From: Streptomyces oryzae
Lineage (GTDB): Bacteria; Actinomycetota; Actinomycetes; Streptomycetales; Streptomycetaceae
Direction: 5' to 3'
DNA length: 64,000 nt
Assembly (NCBI RefSeq): GCF_017676365.1
Contig: NZ_JADKMA010000005.1
Coordinates: 1-64,000, forward strand
In this document: positions 48,151 to 57,013 of the stretch, in pieces
How the letters are laid out: each line of letters starts with the position of its first letter
Position numbering within the stretch: the stretch's first letter is position 1
The notes under the pieces: generated by a model
Databases searched by the model: none
Told to the model about the DNA's origin: nothing
The model's input: the letters and a program-made list of their open reading frames with translations, nothing else
Program-made: the position numbers and the translations under genes

Positions 48151-48750
48151 ATGGGGAACTGGCGCGTGATGCGCCCGGGACTGGAACGACTCGTGCGCGA
48201 ACTGGCCAAGTTCGGCGCCGTCGGTGCGCTGGGCTTCCTGGTGAACGTCGCGATCTTCAACCTGTGCATCCACACGTTCCAGCTCGCCCCCATCCGCTCC
48301 GGAGTCATCTCGCAGGTCGTCGCGATCGGCACCAACTACCTGGGCAACCGCTACTGGACCTACCGGCACATCGACAAGAACCGGATCCACCGCGAGACGG
48401 TCCTCTTCTTCCTCTTCAGCGGCGTCGGGCTGGTCCTGGAGAACGGCATTCTCGCCCTGTCGCACTACGGCTTCGGCTACACCTCGCCGCTCGCCGACAA
48501 CATCGCCAAGAACGTCATCGGACTCGCCATCGGCACCGCCTTCCGCTTCTGGGCGTACCGGACCTGGGTGTTCAAGGTGGGCACCAAGGAGGCCGCGCCC
48601 GCCGATGTCCGCCTCCCCGTCGAGCCTGCCGATCCGGTCGACCCTGTGCATCCCGTCGAACCGGCGGCCTCAGTCAGAGGCGGGCGTGTCGAGATCGGCG
48701 GCCTCACGGCTGAGGAACAGCGCGAAGACCGGCGGCAGCTGCTGAAGTAG
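48151..48750 (+). CDS. GtrA family membrane protein
   Basis: 199 residues with four membrane segments, the GtrA fold (KFGAVGALGFLVNVAIFNLC, then NYLGNRYWTYRH). Such proteins are thought to flip or handle lipid-linked sugars. The cytoplasmic tail carries Pro/Val/Glu/Asp repeats (VEPADPVDPVHP). Its last 81 bp run antisense to the 3' end of the histidine kinase gene. ATG at 48151 is chosen, with GTG/ATG at 48166-48171 possible. The ortholog follows purK in M. tuberculosis. Confidence 0.85.
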   Translation: MGNWRVMRPGLERLVRELAKFGAVGALGFLVNVAIFNLCIHTFQLAPIRSGVISQVVAIGTNYLGNRYWTYRHIDKNRIHRETVLFFLFSGVGLVLENGILALSHYGFGYTSPLADNIAKNVIGLAIGTAFRFWAYRTWVFKVGTKEAAPADVRLPVEPADPVDPVHPVEPAASVRGGRVEIGGLTAEEQREDRRQLLK

Positions 48751-49956
48751 CTCCAGCCGCCCGCCGTCCGCCTCCGCGAGATCGCGTGCGACGGCGAGGC
48801 CGAGCCCTGTGGAGTTGTGGCCGCTGACGGTCCGCTCGAAGACCCGCGAGCCCAGCGCCTCGTCCACCCCGGGACCCTCGTCCGTGACCTCGACCACCAC
48901 CTGGTTCCCGGTGACCCGGGTACGCAGCGCGACCGTGCCGTCGCCGTGCATCAGCGAGTTCTCGATCAGCGTCGCCAGCACCTGGGCCACCGCGCCGGGC
49001 GTGCCCACGGCGCGCAGTCCCGTCTTGCCGGAGCGCACGATGGCGCGACCCGCACTGCGGTAGGCCGGCTTCCACTCCTCTATCTGCTGCTTGACGACCT
49101 CGTCCAGGTCGAAGCTGACGGCCGAGCCGGTACGCGGGTCGCGGGAGTTGGTCAGCAGCCGCTGCACCACGTCCGTGAGCCGCTCGACCTGGGCGAGCGC
49201 GATGGTCGCCTCCTCCTTGACGACGGCGCGGTCCTCCGCTCCGTCCCCGTCGGCCATCGCGATGATCTCCTCCAGCCGCATGGACAGCGCCGTGAGCGGG
49301 GTGCGCAGCTGGTGCGAGGCGTCGGCGGCCAGCCGCCGCTCGGCGGTGAGCATCCGGCCGATCCGGTCCGCGCTGGCGTCGAGCACATCGGCGACCCGGT
49401 CCAGCTCCGGCACCCCGTAGCGGCGGTGCCGCGGCCGCGGGTCGCCGGAGCCGAGCCGCTCGGCGGTCTCGGCCAGGTCGGTGAGCGGCGCCGCGACCCG
49501 GTGTGCCTGGCGTACGGCCAGCACGGCGGCGGCGATCACGGCGAGCAGGGCGACCGCGAGGATGATCAGCAGGGTGCGGCCGACCTCGGCCCGTACCGCG
49601 GAGCGGGACGCCTGCACGGTGACGCGCTCGCCGTGCGCGCCGGTCTCCTTGGCCTCGACCACAGCGCCCGAGGGCCGGTCACCGACCTCGATGGGCGGCC
49701 GGCCGGGCAACTCGACGCGGATGTAGCGGACGTAGCGGTCCTTGGAGGTGGTGACGCCGATGGACTCCTTCGTCACCCGCTCCCGGGCCACCAGCCGGCT
49801 CTCGACGGTGGAGACCAGGCGGACCGCCTCGGAGCGGACGTTCTCCTTGGTGCTGTTCTCGATCGTGCGGGACTCGACGATGACGAGGGAGATGCCGAAG
49901 ACCGCGACGACGACGAGGACGACGGCGAGGATGGACAGGATCAGCCGACGGCGCAC
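48670..49956 (-). CDS. sensor histidine kinase
   Basis: 428 residues. One membrane segment at the start, an extracytoplasmic stretch with no named domain, a second segment near 130-150, HAMP, then the phospho-acceptor helix ADASHQLRTPLTALSMRL, and the ATP domain (IENSLMHGDG, DEGPGVDE, GLGLAVARDLAE). GTG start after GAGGAAAG. It follows the regulator gene by 42 bp on the minus strand. Its last 81 bp overlap the GtrA gene in antisense. The signal sensed is unknown. Confidence 0.92.
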   Translation of the reverse strand: MRRRLILSILAVVLVVVAVFGISLVIVESRTIENSTKENVRSEAVRLVSTVESRLVARERVTKESIGVTTSKDRYVRYIRVELPGRPPIEVGDRPSGAVVEAKETGAHGERVTVQASRSAVRAEVGRTLLIILAVALLAVIAAAVLAVRQAHRVAAPLTDLAETAERLGSGDPRPRHRRYGVPELDRVADVLDASADRIGRMLTAERRLAADASHQLRTPLTALSMRLEEIIAMADGDGAEDRAVVKEEATIALAQVERLTDVVQRLLTNSRDPRTGSAVSFDLDEVVKQQIEEWKPAYRSAGRAIVRSGKTGLRAVGTPGAVAQVLATLIENSLMHGDGTVALRTRVTGNQVVVEVTDEGPGVDEALGSRVFERTVSGHNSTGLGLAVARDLAEADGGRLELLQQLPPVFALFLSREAADLDTPASD

Positions 49957-49998
49957 GGTGCTTCTTTCCTCGGTCTTGCAGGGCGCACGGGGTGCGTA

Positions 49999-50679
49999 TC
50001 AGCTCTTCTCGAAGCGGAAGCCCACGCCGCGCACGGTGGCGATGTAGCGGGGGTTGGCCGCGTCGTCGCCGAGCTTCTTGCGGAGCCAGGAGATGTGCAT
50101 GTCCAGCGTCTTGGTCGAGGACCACCACGTGGTGTCCCACACCTCGCGCATCAGCTGGTCCCGGGTGACGACCCGGCCCGCGTCCCGCACCAGCACCCGC
50201 AGCAGGTCGAACTCCTTGGCGGTCAGCTGCAGCTCCTCGTCGCCCATCCAGGCGCGGTGCGACTCGACGTCGATCCGTACGCCGTGGGTGGCCGGGGGCT
50301 GGGCCGGCTCGGCGGGGGTCCCGCGGCGCAGCAGGGCGCGGACCCGCGCCAGGAGCTCGGCGAGCCGGAAGGGCTTGGTGACGTAGTCGTCAGCCCCCGC
50401 GTCGAGCCCGACGACGGTGTCCACCTCGTCGGCGCGCGCGGTCAGGACCAGGACGGGGAACGAGTGGCCCTCGTTGCGCAGCCTGCGGCACACCTCGAGA
50501 CCGTCCATCCCGGGCAGTCCCAGATCGAGCACGACCAGGTCGATGCCCTCGCGCAGCCCGGCATCGAGCGCGGTGGGGCCGTCCTCGCGCACCTCGACCT
50601 CGTATCCCTCCCGGCGCAGGGCGCGGGCCAGCGGCTCCGAGATCGACGCGTCATCCTCGGCGAGCAGTACACGGGTCAT
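49999..50679 (-). CDS. response regulator, OmpR/PhoB type
   Basis: 226 residues. Receiver domain with the phospho-acceptor Asp in VVLDLGLPGMDGLE and Lys in DDYVTKPFRLAELLAR, then an OmpR-type winged helix (RVVTRDQLMREVWD, SWLRKKLGDD). ATG at 50679 has TACCAT seven bases before it and no clear ribosome site, so the transcript may be leaderless. Cognate kinase next door. The divergent peptide transporter is a possible target. Confidence 0.92.
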   Translation of the reverse strand: MTRVLLAEDDASISEPLARALRREGYEVEVREDGPTALDAGLREGIDLVVLDLGLPGMDGLEVCRRLRNEGHSFPVLVLTARADEVDTVVGLDAGADDYVTKPFRLAELLARVRALLRRGTPAEPAQPPATHGVRIDVESHRAWMGDEELQLTAKEFDLLRVLVRDAGRVVTRDQLMREVWDTTWWSSTKTLDMHISWLRKKLGDDAANPRYIATVRGVGFRFEKS

Positions 50680-51000
50680 GCACCGATGGTAGTCCGCGTG
50701 GCCGAGCGTAAGTGGGCACACGGTTCGCTCCCCGGCGAGACCGACGATCTCCAGGTGAGATGGACACGTCACCGACGAAACAGCGGGCAGGTTCCGTGAT
50801 CCACCTGTGATGTATCTCGCAAGCTCTTCCCTGGAGCCGCGCACGGTGACTTATGGTGAATGCACTTATGTAGTGAACGTCGAGGACTCCTGGCGCCACA
50901 GCACCACCGGCCGGGGGTCCTTTTCCGTGCACGGGTCCCGCCTGCGGACAGCGCCGCTGAGCAGCGCGGCCCCGGCAGTGCAATGGCAAGGAACACCGAT

Positions 51001-52524
51001 ATGGCGCCCAGCATGACGAAGGCCGCCCCCGGCACAACCGGCAAGACCTTCTTCGGCCACCCACGAGGTCTGGCCACGCTCTTCATGACGGAGATGTGGG
51101 AGCGCTTCAGCTTCTACGGGCTCCGCGCACTGCTCGTCGTCTACCTCGTGGCCGGCGGGCCCGACGCGGGCCAGGGCGGCGCGGGCCACCAGGGTGGCGG
51201 CCTGGCCATGACCCTGGCCACGGCCACGGCCATCTACTCCGTCTACAACGCCATGGTCTATCTGCTGACCATGCCGGGCGGCTGGTTCGGCGACCGGCTC
51301 TGGGGCCCCCGCAAGACGGTCACCGTCGGCGCGGGCATCATCATGATCGGCCACCTCACCCTGGCGCTGCCGGGGCAGGCGTCGTTCTTCATCGGGCTCG
51401 CCTGCGTGGCCACCGGCTCCGGGCTGCTGAAGGCCAACATCTCCAAGATGGTCGGCGACCTGTACAACGGCCCCGACGACCCGCGCAGGGACGGCGGCTT
51501 CACGGTCTTCTACATGGGCATCAACACGGGTTCGTTCCTCGCCCCGTTCGTCATCGGCACCGTCGGCCAGACCGTCAGCTGGCACCTGGGCTTCGGCATG
51601 GCGGCCGTCGGTATGGGCCTCGGCCTGGTGCAGTTCCTGATCGGCTCGCGCCACCTGGACCCCAGGAGCAGCCGGATCCCCGCGCCGCTGACGGCGCAGG
51701 AGAAGACCGCCGTGCTGCGCAAGTCGCTGCTGTGGCTGGTCGTCGCCATCCTCTTCTACGGCGTCGTGGTCGCCACCGGCACCTTCACGCTGAACTGGGC
51801 GATGGTCCCGCTCACCGTACTGGGGCTGCTCATTCCGCTCGGGATGCTGGTGCGGATCAAGCGCGACACGGAGCTCACCCGGGCCGAGCAGGGCCGGATG
51901 ACCGGGTACATCTGGTTCTTCGCCGCCGCTGCGATCTTCTGGATGATCTACGACCAGGGCGCCTCGACGGTGCAGGCGTTCGGCGACGCGAAGACCTCCA
52001 CGCAGCTCTTCGGCTGGGACTTCCCCTCGACCTGGTTCCAGTCGATCAACCCGCTCTTCATCATCCTGCTCGCGCCGGTCTTCGCGGCCCTGTGGCTGGC
52101 CCTCAACCGGCGCGGCAGGGAGCCGACGACCACCGCGAAGTTCGCCTTCTCGCTGGCCGTGATGGGTCTGTCGTTCTTCCTCTTCGTCATCCCGATGGCG
52201 ATGGCCTCCGACGGTACGAAGGTGAGCCCGCTGTGGCTGGTACTGATCTTCCTGCTGCACACCGTCGCCGAGCTGTGCCTGTCGCCGGTCGGCCTGTCGG
52301 TGACCACCAAGCTGGCCCCGGCGAAGTACGCGAGCCAGCTGATGGGCGTCTGGTTCCTCGCCGTGACCGCGGGTGACAGCATCACGGGGCTGCTGTCCAT
52401 CGGCGGTGTCGACCTCAGCACCACCGGAGTCGTCGCCATGGAAGCCACCCTCTCGGCGCTGGCGGGCTTCGCGGTCTACATGTACCGGCGGCAGATCACC
52501 GCGACGATGACGGAAGTGAAGTAG
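51001..52524 (+). CDS. POT-family peptide:proton symporter
   Basis: Proton-coupled di-/oligopeptide transporter with about 14 membrane segments. 507 residues from ATG 51001, which has AAGGAA eight bases before; the frame stays open to 50860. Family marks are EMWERFSFYGLRALLVVYLV and FYMGINTGSFLAPF. It lies divergent to the response regulator and ends overlapping the next minus-strand gene by 29 bp. Confidence 0.93.
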   Translation: MAPSMTKAAPGTTGKTFFGHPRGLATLFMTEMWERFSFYGLRALLVVYLVAGGPDAGQGGAGHQGGGLAMTLATATAIYSVYNAMVYLLTMPGGWFGDRLWGPRKTVTVGAGIIMIGHLTLALPGQASFFIGLACVATGSGLLKANISKMVGDLYNGPDDPRRDGGFTVFYMGINTGSFLAPFVIGTVGQTVSWHLGFGMAAVGMGLGLVQFLIGSRHLDPRSSRIPAPLTAQEKTAVLRKSLLWLVVAILFYGVVVATGTFTLNWAMVPLTVLGLLIPLGMLVRIKRDTELTRAEQGRMTGYIWFFAAAAIFWMIYDQGASTVQAFGDAKTSTQLFGWDFPSTWFQSINPLFIILLAPVFAALWLALNRRGREPTTTAKFAFSLAVMGLSFFLFVIPMAMASDGTKVSPLWLVLIFLLHTVAELCLSPVGLSVTTKLAPAKYASQLMGVWFLAVTAGDSITGLLSIGGVDLSTTGVVAMEATLSALAGFAVYMYRRQITATMTEVK

Positions 52525-53428
52525 CCGTCTCCTCCGGCCGGGAGCCCTCCCGGCTGCGCGGCGAGCGGGACCACCTCTCGACGAGCCGCATCCCGAGCCG
52601 GAAGACCAGCAGCGGGACGACCACGCACAGCAGTGCCCAGAAGAGGGTCACGCCCCAGGGGCGGCCCACGTCCCAGGGCTGCTCGGTCAGCACCCGCCGG
52701 TCGAGCTTGGCCGCGACCGTGTACGCACCGTGCGCGCCCGAGGCCAGCTCGACCGGCAGCTCGACCCGCGCCTTCCTGCCCGGATCGATGGTGCCCCGCC
52801 ACTGCTGGCGCTCCCAGTCGGGGGCGAGGACGCCATGCGAGGTGCCGACCTCGAAGACCGGGTCCCGGGCACGGTCGGCGCCCAGATTGCCGACCGTCAG
52901 CACCAGCTTCCGCTGCTCGGGAGCGCCGAACCAGTTGAGCAGCCCGCTGTCCCCCTCCAGCCGCGCCGCCAGCACCGTGAGCCGCCCGCCCGTGCGCTTC
53001 TCCGGCAGCGGCTTCACCGGGTGCCCGGCGACCTCGAGCTTCGCGTTCGCGGCCGCGTAGGCGCCGGTCACCGTGGCGGCCCGTACGACGCACGGGCACG
53101 GCTTCGGCGGCTCGGCGACGGGGATCTGCTTGCGGAAGCGGCCGTTCCCGTCCGTGGTGACGGCCCGGCCTTCGGCGTTGGCGCAGGCGTTGGTGCCGCC
53201 GATCGCGTTCTGACCGCACAGCAGCAGCGTGAGCAGGGTGTCGGGGCGCCACCCTGTGCCCCGCACCGTGATGTTCGCCCCCGCGCCCGCCTCGCTCCGG
53301 GAGAGGGTGATCTTCGGCTGCCGGTTGTGAACGGCATCCGCCGGTGCTTCGTTGGGAACGGCGAGCGAGATGACGCAGCCCGCCAACGCGCCCAGCAGGA
53401 CTGCGGTGTGCCGGATGGTGGTCCTCAC
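52496..53428 (-). CDS. membrane protein with neocarzinostatin-like domain
   Basis: 310 residues from a GTG with AGGAG seven bases before. Signal segment at the start, an extracellular beta domain (ITVRGTGWRPDTLLTLLLC then GTNACANAEGRAVTTDGNG) like the neocarzinostatin apoprotein fold, an extra domain, a C-terminal membrane segment (WALLCVVVPLLVFRLGM) and a short basic tail. Last gene of a three-gene operon; its GTG overlaps the stop of the one before by 4 nt. Function in surface display is inferred only. Confidence 0.75.
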   Translation of the reverse strand: MRTTIRHTAVLLGALAGCVISLAVPNEAPADAVHNRQPKITLSRSEAGAGANITVRGTGWRPDTLLTLLLCGQNAIGGTNACANAEGRAVTTDGNGRFRKQIPVAEPPKPCPCVVRAATVTGAYAAANAKLEVAGHPVKPLPEKRTGGRLTVLAARLEGDSGLLNWFGAPEQRKLVLTVGNLGADRARDPVFEVGTSHGVLAPDWERQQWRGTIDPGRKARVELPVELASGAHGAYTVAAKLDRRVLTEQPWDVGRPWGVTLFWALLCVVVPLLVFRLGMRLVERWSRSPRSREGSRPEETATSLPSSSR

Positions 53429-54516
53429 TTCGCCGCTCCTGTGGTTGGCGCCGGACGTCGGGATCGAGGCCGTCGTACAGACCGCCGGACCCGCGCCGTT
53501 GTGCTTGCTCGCCGCGTCGGCGGGGTGGAGAGTGCGGGGGCTCCGCCCCCTCGCCGCCGGACGCGTCTGCGACGGGCGTACCAGGCAACGCCCCCGCCCG
53601 CGAGGACGAGCAGCAGGCCGACGGCCCGGCCCCACGGCACGGCTGTGTACGAGGCAGCGGCGGAATCGCGGGCTCCGTCTGCGGCCGTCACCGTGAGGCG
53701 GACGTCGGCCATGTCCGCCGCGGGCGGGTGCGGCCAGCGTTCCTGGCGGGTGACGCGCTGGCCGGGGAGCAGTTCGACGGGCAGCTCGCGCGCCGGCTGC
53801 CGTACCAGCTGGCCGAACAGTCCGTCCGCGCGCACGGCGAGCCGGGGCCGCAGCGCCGTATTGCCCCGGTTGACCAGCGTGTAGCCGATCACCGCTGCGC
53901 CGTCGTCCGCCTCCTCGACGTGGACGTTCTCCACGCTCAGCGCCGCCAGGGCCGGACCGCTGACCCGCAGATACATCCGTACCCCCAGCGTCCGTCTGCC
54001 GTCGCTGACGACGACCGCGGCGGGGTGGTCGCCGGGGACGGCACCGTCGGGGACCGTCACGCTCAGCGGCACCTCGGCACGGGTGTGCGGGGGCACCTCG
54101 ACGGTGTCCTCGGCGAGGGCGATCCACGTACCGGAGCCGCGGCTGCGGCCCTCCTCCCGTACGGCGAGCCCACCGCTGCGGGCGTTGTACGCGTCGGCCC
54201 CGCGCAGCCGGAACCTGCGGGGCGCGTCGCTCTCGTTGGTGAGCGCGAGGGAGTCCCGGAGCACGGTGCCGGGCGGGCCTTCCAGATGGAAGTAGGAGCG
54301 TGCGTCGGGCGTCGCGCGGCCCGCGGGCGGAGAGGGAGCCGCCGACCACGGGGGCTTTCCGGCCGACGCGGCGAGCGCGGGATTGCCCGCTCCCAGCAGG
54401 CAGAGCACCGCGAGTGCACAGACCAGCACCCCCCGGGTGCGGCCCGGTGAACGTTCCCGGGTGCGGGGGGCCGGTGCGCCGACGGCACCACGGTGGGGCG
54501 GGGTGCGGCCCACCAC
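53425..54516 (-). CDS. DUF916/WxL-interacting-type cell-surface protein
   Basis: 363 residues. A signal segment near residues 29-48, an extracellular region with immunoglobulin-like strands (YFHLEGPPGTVLRDSLALTN, VPPHTRAEVPLSVTVPDG), then a C-terminal membrane segment near AVGLLLVLAGGGVAWYA and a long Arg/Pro tail. It resembles WxL-interacting proteins of the DUF916 type. Starts with GTG 54516, 3 bp after the LPKTG gene, without a ribosome site, so it is probably translated by coupling. A GTG farther in, before the signal, is possible. Confidence 0.75.
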   Translation of the reverse strand: MVGRTPPHRGAVGAPAPRTRERSPGRTRGVLVCALAVLCLLGAGNPALAASAGKPPWSAAPSPPAGRATPDARSYFHLEGPPGTVLRDSLALTNESDAPRRFRLRGADAYNARSGGLAVREEGRSRGSGTWIALAEDTVEVPPHTRAEVPLSVTVPDGAVPGDHPAAVVVSDGRRTLGVRMYLRVSGPALAALSVENVHVEEADDGAAVIGYTLVNRGNTALRPRLAVRADGLFGQLVRQPARELPVELLPGQRVTRQERWPHPPAADMADVRLTVTAADGARDSAAASYTAVPWGRAVGLLLVLAGGGVAWYARRRRVRRRGGGAPALSTPPTRRASTTARVRRSVRRPRSRRPAPTTGAAK

Positions 54517-54519
54517 GGG

Positions 54520-55299
54520 CTAGTGCCGTACCGCGGCCCTGCGCCGCGTCACCCACAGTGCTCCGCCGACTCCGGCCAGCAGCACGGTGCCGCCGAGGGT
54601 GCCGAGGGCGACCGCGGAATCGGCCGGGCCGGTCTTGGGCAGCCCACCGCCGCTGGGCGCTGCCTGGCTGCCGCCGGACGCCGCCGCGCCGCCGGACGCG
54701 TCACCGCCGCCGCTCGCAGCACCGCCGGTGCCGCCGGTGTCGCCGCCCGAACCGCCGCTGCCGCCCGCCGCCGTCACATCGAGGGTGAGGGAGGGCTTGG
54801 GGTTGTTCTTCGGGTTGCAGGTGGTGGTCGTGCCCAGCGCCTTGATGGTGAGGGTGCTGGCGGTGAAGGTGACCTTGCCGCTCTTCTTCGGTGTGTAGGT
54901 CCCGGTCAGGTCCGGGATCTTGATCGGGGTGTTGGCCGGGATGGCCTTGTCGTTGCCCGGCCCGCTCACGGACACATCGCCGGTCTCGGCGCCGCCCAGC
55001 TTGATCTTGGCGCTGGGCTTCATCGCACCCTTGCCGAGCTCCACGGGGCTGGAGGAGACGCCCTTCTCGAACGACATGGTGAGCTTGTAACCGCTGCCGT
55101 CCTTGGTGGACTTGATGTCGATGGGCGAGACCGCGCTCTTGTCCCCGATGGGGGTCTTGCACTGGTAGTCGACGTCGACCGTCGTGGCGCTCGCCGCGGG
55201 GGCCGACAGCAGAACTGCCGAGCCGGCGAGGGCTGTTGCCGCCGCTGTGGCGGCGGCCGTGCGACGTTTCTTGCTGTGGCGTTTCTTGCTGTGGGACAC
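54520..55299 (-). CDS. LPKTG-anchored exported surface protein
   Basis: 259 residues. Lys/Arg-rich signal peptide (about 1-38), a beta-rich region (TVDVDYQCKTPIGDKS; two cysteines), a Gly/Ser/Ala linker, then LPKTG at 220-224, a hydrophobic segment and RRRAAVRH, a full sortase sorting signal. Streptomyces sortases usually prefer LAxTG, so LPKTG points to another sortase class. GTG start after GAAGGGGGAA. First in the operon with the WxL-type and neocarzinostatin-like genes. Confidence 0.82.
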   Translation of the reverse strand: MSHSKKRHSKKRRTAAATAAATALAGSAVLLSAPAASATTVDVDYQCKTPIGDKSAVSPIDIKSTKDGSGYKLTMSFEKGVSSSPVELGKGAMKPSAKIKLGGAETGDVSVSGPGNDKAIPANTPIKIPDLTGTYTPKKSGKVTFTASTLTIKALGTTTTCNPKNNPKPSLTLDVTAAGGSGGSGGDTGGTGGAASGGGDASGGAAASGGSQAAPSGGGLPKTGPADSAVALGTLGGTVLLAGVGGALWVTRRRAAVRH

Positions 55300-55410
55300 G
55301 GGGGTTCCCCCTTCATCCGGACTCGCAAGTTACTGACGACACATCAGATTTGCGCCGACAGTAGCCCCAGCCCCTTGGAGAGGGAAGAGCATCTGCGCGG
55401 TGAAGTGGCT

Positions 55411-55427
55411 GCGCCCCGCAGGGGCGC
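55411..55427. repeat. Streptomyces-type intergenic hairpin repeat
   Basis: GCGCCCC GCA GGGGCGC, followed by GGGGAACTGC. Sequences of this form are scattered in Streptomyces intergenic regions. It lies in the 262-bp gap before the anti-sigma gene; nothing else is visible there. Confidence 0.45.
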
Positions 55428-55561
55428 GGGGAACTGCTCCCCCAAGCTCTTCGAGCAGGGGGTGCCCCCACCGGCCACGAACTTCCCGCAGCCTGCGACG
55501 GGCAAAAAGGGGCAACCCCTGCCCAGTGAGAGCCGCCGCTCAGCAAGACCGCCGAGCAGGG

Positions 55562-56176
55562 TCAGTGCGGAGCCGCAAGTTCGGCCCACACCGTCTTCCC
55601 GGGACCCTCCGGGTTGCGTACGACACCCCAGTCCAGGCACAGCCGCTGGACGATGAACATCCCGTGCCCGCCGGGCCGCCCTGCGCGGTGCGGGGTGCGC
55701 GGGGAGGGGGAGCCGCTGCCCAGGTCGACGATCTCCAGGCGCAGCACCTTCGAGGTGGCGCCGACCCGCAGCTCCTCGGGGCCGTTGGCGTGCAGGCACG
55801 CGTTGGTGACCAGCTCCGAGACGACGAGCAGCACATCCTCCGCCGCAGCGCGCTGATCGGCGGTGGCGGCGGGCAGCCAGCCCCAGTCCTGGAGGGCCCG
55901 GCGGGTGAAGTCCCTGGCACGCGGCACGGCACCGCTGGCACCGACCAGCCGCAGCCTGCGGACCTGCCGCATCGGCCGGCCCGGCTGGCGTGCGGCCCCC
56001 ACGGCGGCCGAGGCCGCACTCTCCGCAGCGGTCCCCATGGCGCCGCTCCCCCCTTCGGGCTCGGGTTCGGGAGTGGAGGCGCCCCCGGCCGCAGCACACC
56101 CCGGGCCCGCGGTCGCCGGAGTGCCCTCGGGCTCCGGACCGCGGTCGCCCGCCGGTTGCGGCCGGGTGGTGCTCAT
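55562..56176 (-). CDS. ATP-binding anti-sigma factor (RsbW-like)
   Basis: 204 residues: about 80 N-terminal residues of Ala/Gly/Pro-rich low complexity, then a HATPase domain with N-box SELVTNACLHANG and the G2-like GGHGMFIVQRLC. Such serine kinases bind and hold back SigB-type sigma factors. It sits beside an anti-anti-sigma gene and a SigB-type sigma gene, so it is probably part of that switch (the S. coelicolor relative is associated with SigI). Confidence 0.85.
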   Translation of the reverse strand: MSTTRPQPAGDRGPEPEGTPATAGPGCAAAGGASTPEPEPEGGSGAMGTAAESAASAAVGAARQPGRPMRQVRRLRLVGASGAVPRARDFTRRALQDWGWLPAATADQRAAAEDVLLVVSELVTNACLHANGPEELRVGATSKVLRLEIVDLGSGSPSPRTPHRAGRPGGHGMFIVQRLCLDWGVVRNPEGPGKTVWAELAAPH

Positions 56177-56354
56177 CAGTGGTTCACCTCACCGATCACC
56201 GGTTACGTTTCGCCGTCCCGCGCGGCCCCGCGTTCGACGAGACCTTGACGCGCTGTACACGAATGCCTGACAGATTCGAAGGACTCCTGCCCGGACCCAC
56301 CGTGAGAACACTTACGGATTCAGCCGGACCTGTGTGATGCGCGTAACGCCCTGG

Positions 56355-56753
56355 TTACGCCTCTGGTCGCTCTTCCGCGCCCGGGGCCGTGCCGAGCGCC
56401 GAGTCGAGATCGTCGTGCACGGTGAAGACCGCGCTGGCGCCGGTGATCTCGAAGACGCGCGCGACCACGGGGAGCATCCCCGCCAGATGGACGCCGCCGC
56501 CGGCCTCCTCCGCCTTCAGGCGGGCGCCGAGCAGCACGTTCAACCCCGTCGAGTCGCAGAACTCGAGCCGCGAGCAGTCCACGACGAGGCGGCTGTAGCC
56601 CTCCTCGACACTGCGCTCCAGCGGCTCGCGCAACAGCTCCGCGGTGTGGTGATCGAGCTCACCCTCGGGGGTCACCACGGCACTGATTCCCTCGTGCCGT
56701 ACCTCGACCGTCAGCCGGCCCTGGCTCGTGCTGCCGGGCATCCCGCGGTCCAT
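56355..56753 (-). CDS. STAS-domain anti-anti-sigma factor
   Basis: 132 residues. STAS domain with the phosphorylatable serine in LEFCDSTGLNVLLGA. ATG 56753 follows AAGGGG. When not phosphorylated, such proteins trap the anti-sigma factor and free sigma. Neighbours: the HATPase gene downstream and the sigma gene divergent, which completes the three-part partner switch. Confidence 0.88.
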   Translation of the reverse strand: MDRGMPGSTSQGRLTVEVRHEGISAVVTPEGELDHHTAELLREPLERSVEEGYSRLVVDCSRLEFCDSTGLNVLLGARLKAEEAGGGVHLAGMLPVVARVFEITGASAVFTVHDDLDSALGTAPGAEERPEA

Positions 56754-57013
56754 GCACACCCCTTCTGTTTCGCGTGAGGGCCTTCACTGCTTCCCCCGTC
56801 GAGCGGTTCGAACCCTACGCCTTCACGGCCCTCACCGGTAGCCGAACATTGGACAGATGGGTCACATATGGACAAATGGAGCTTGCCCTTGCTGTGCAGG
56901 AGCAGGTAGGTCTAGTAGGGATACCGAACCACGTCGGCTCTGGAGGCGCCGCACCCCGTAGTGCACGTCACGGCTTCGGCAGCCATATGCCGAGAAAACC
57001 ATGGAGGACAGCC

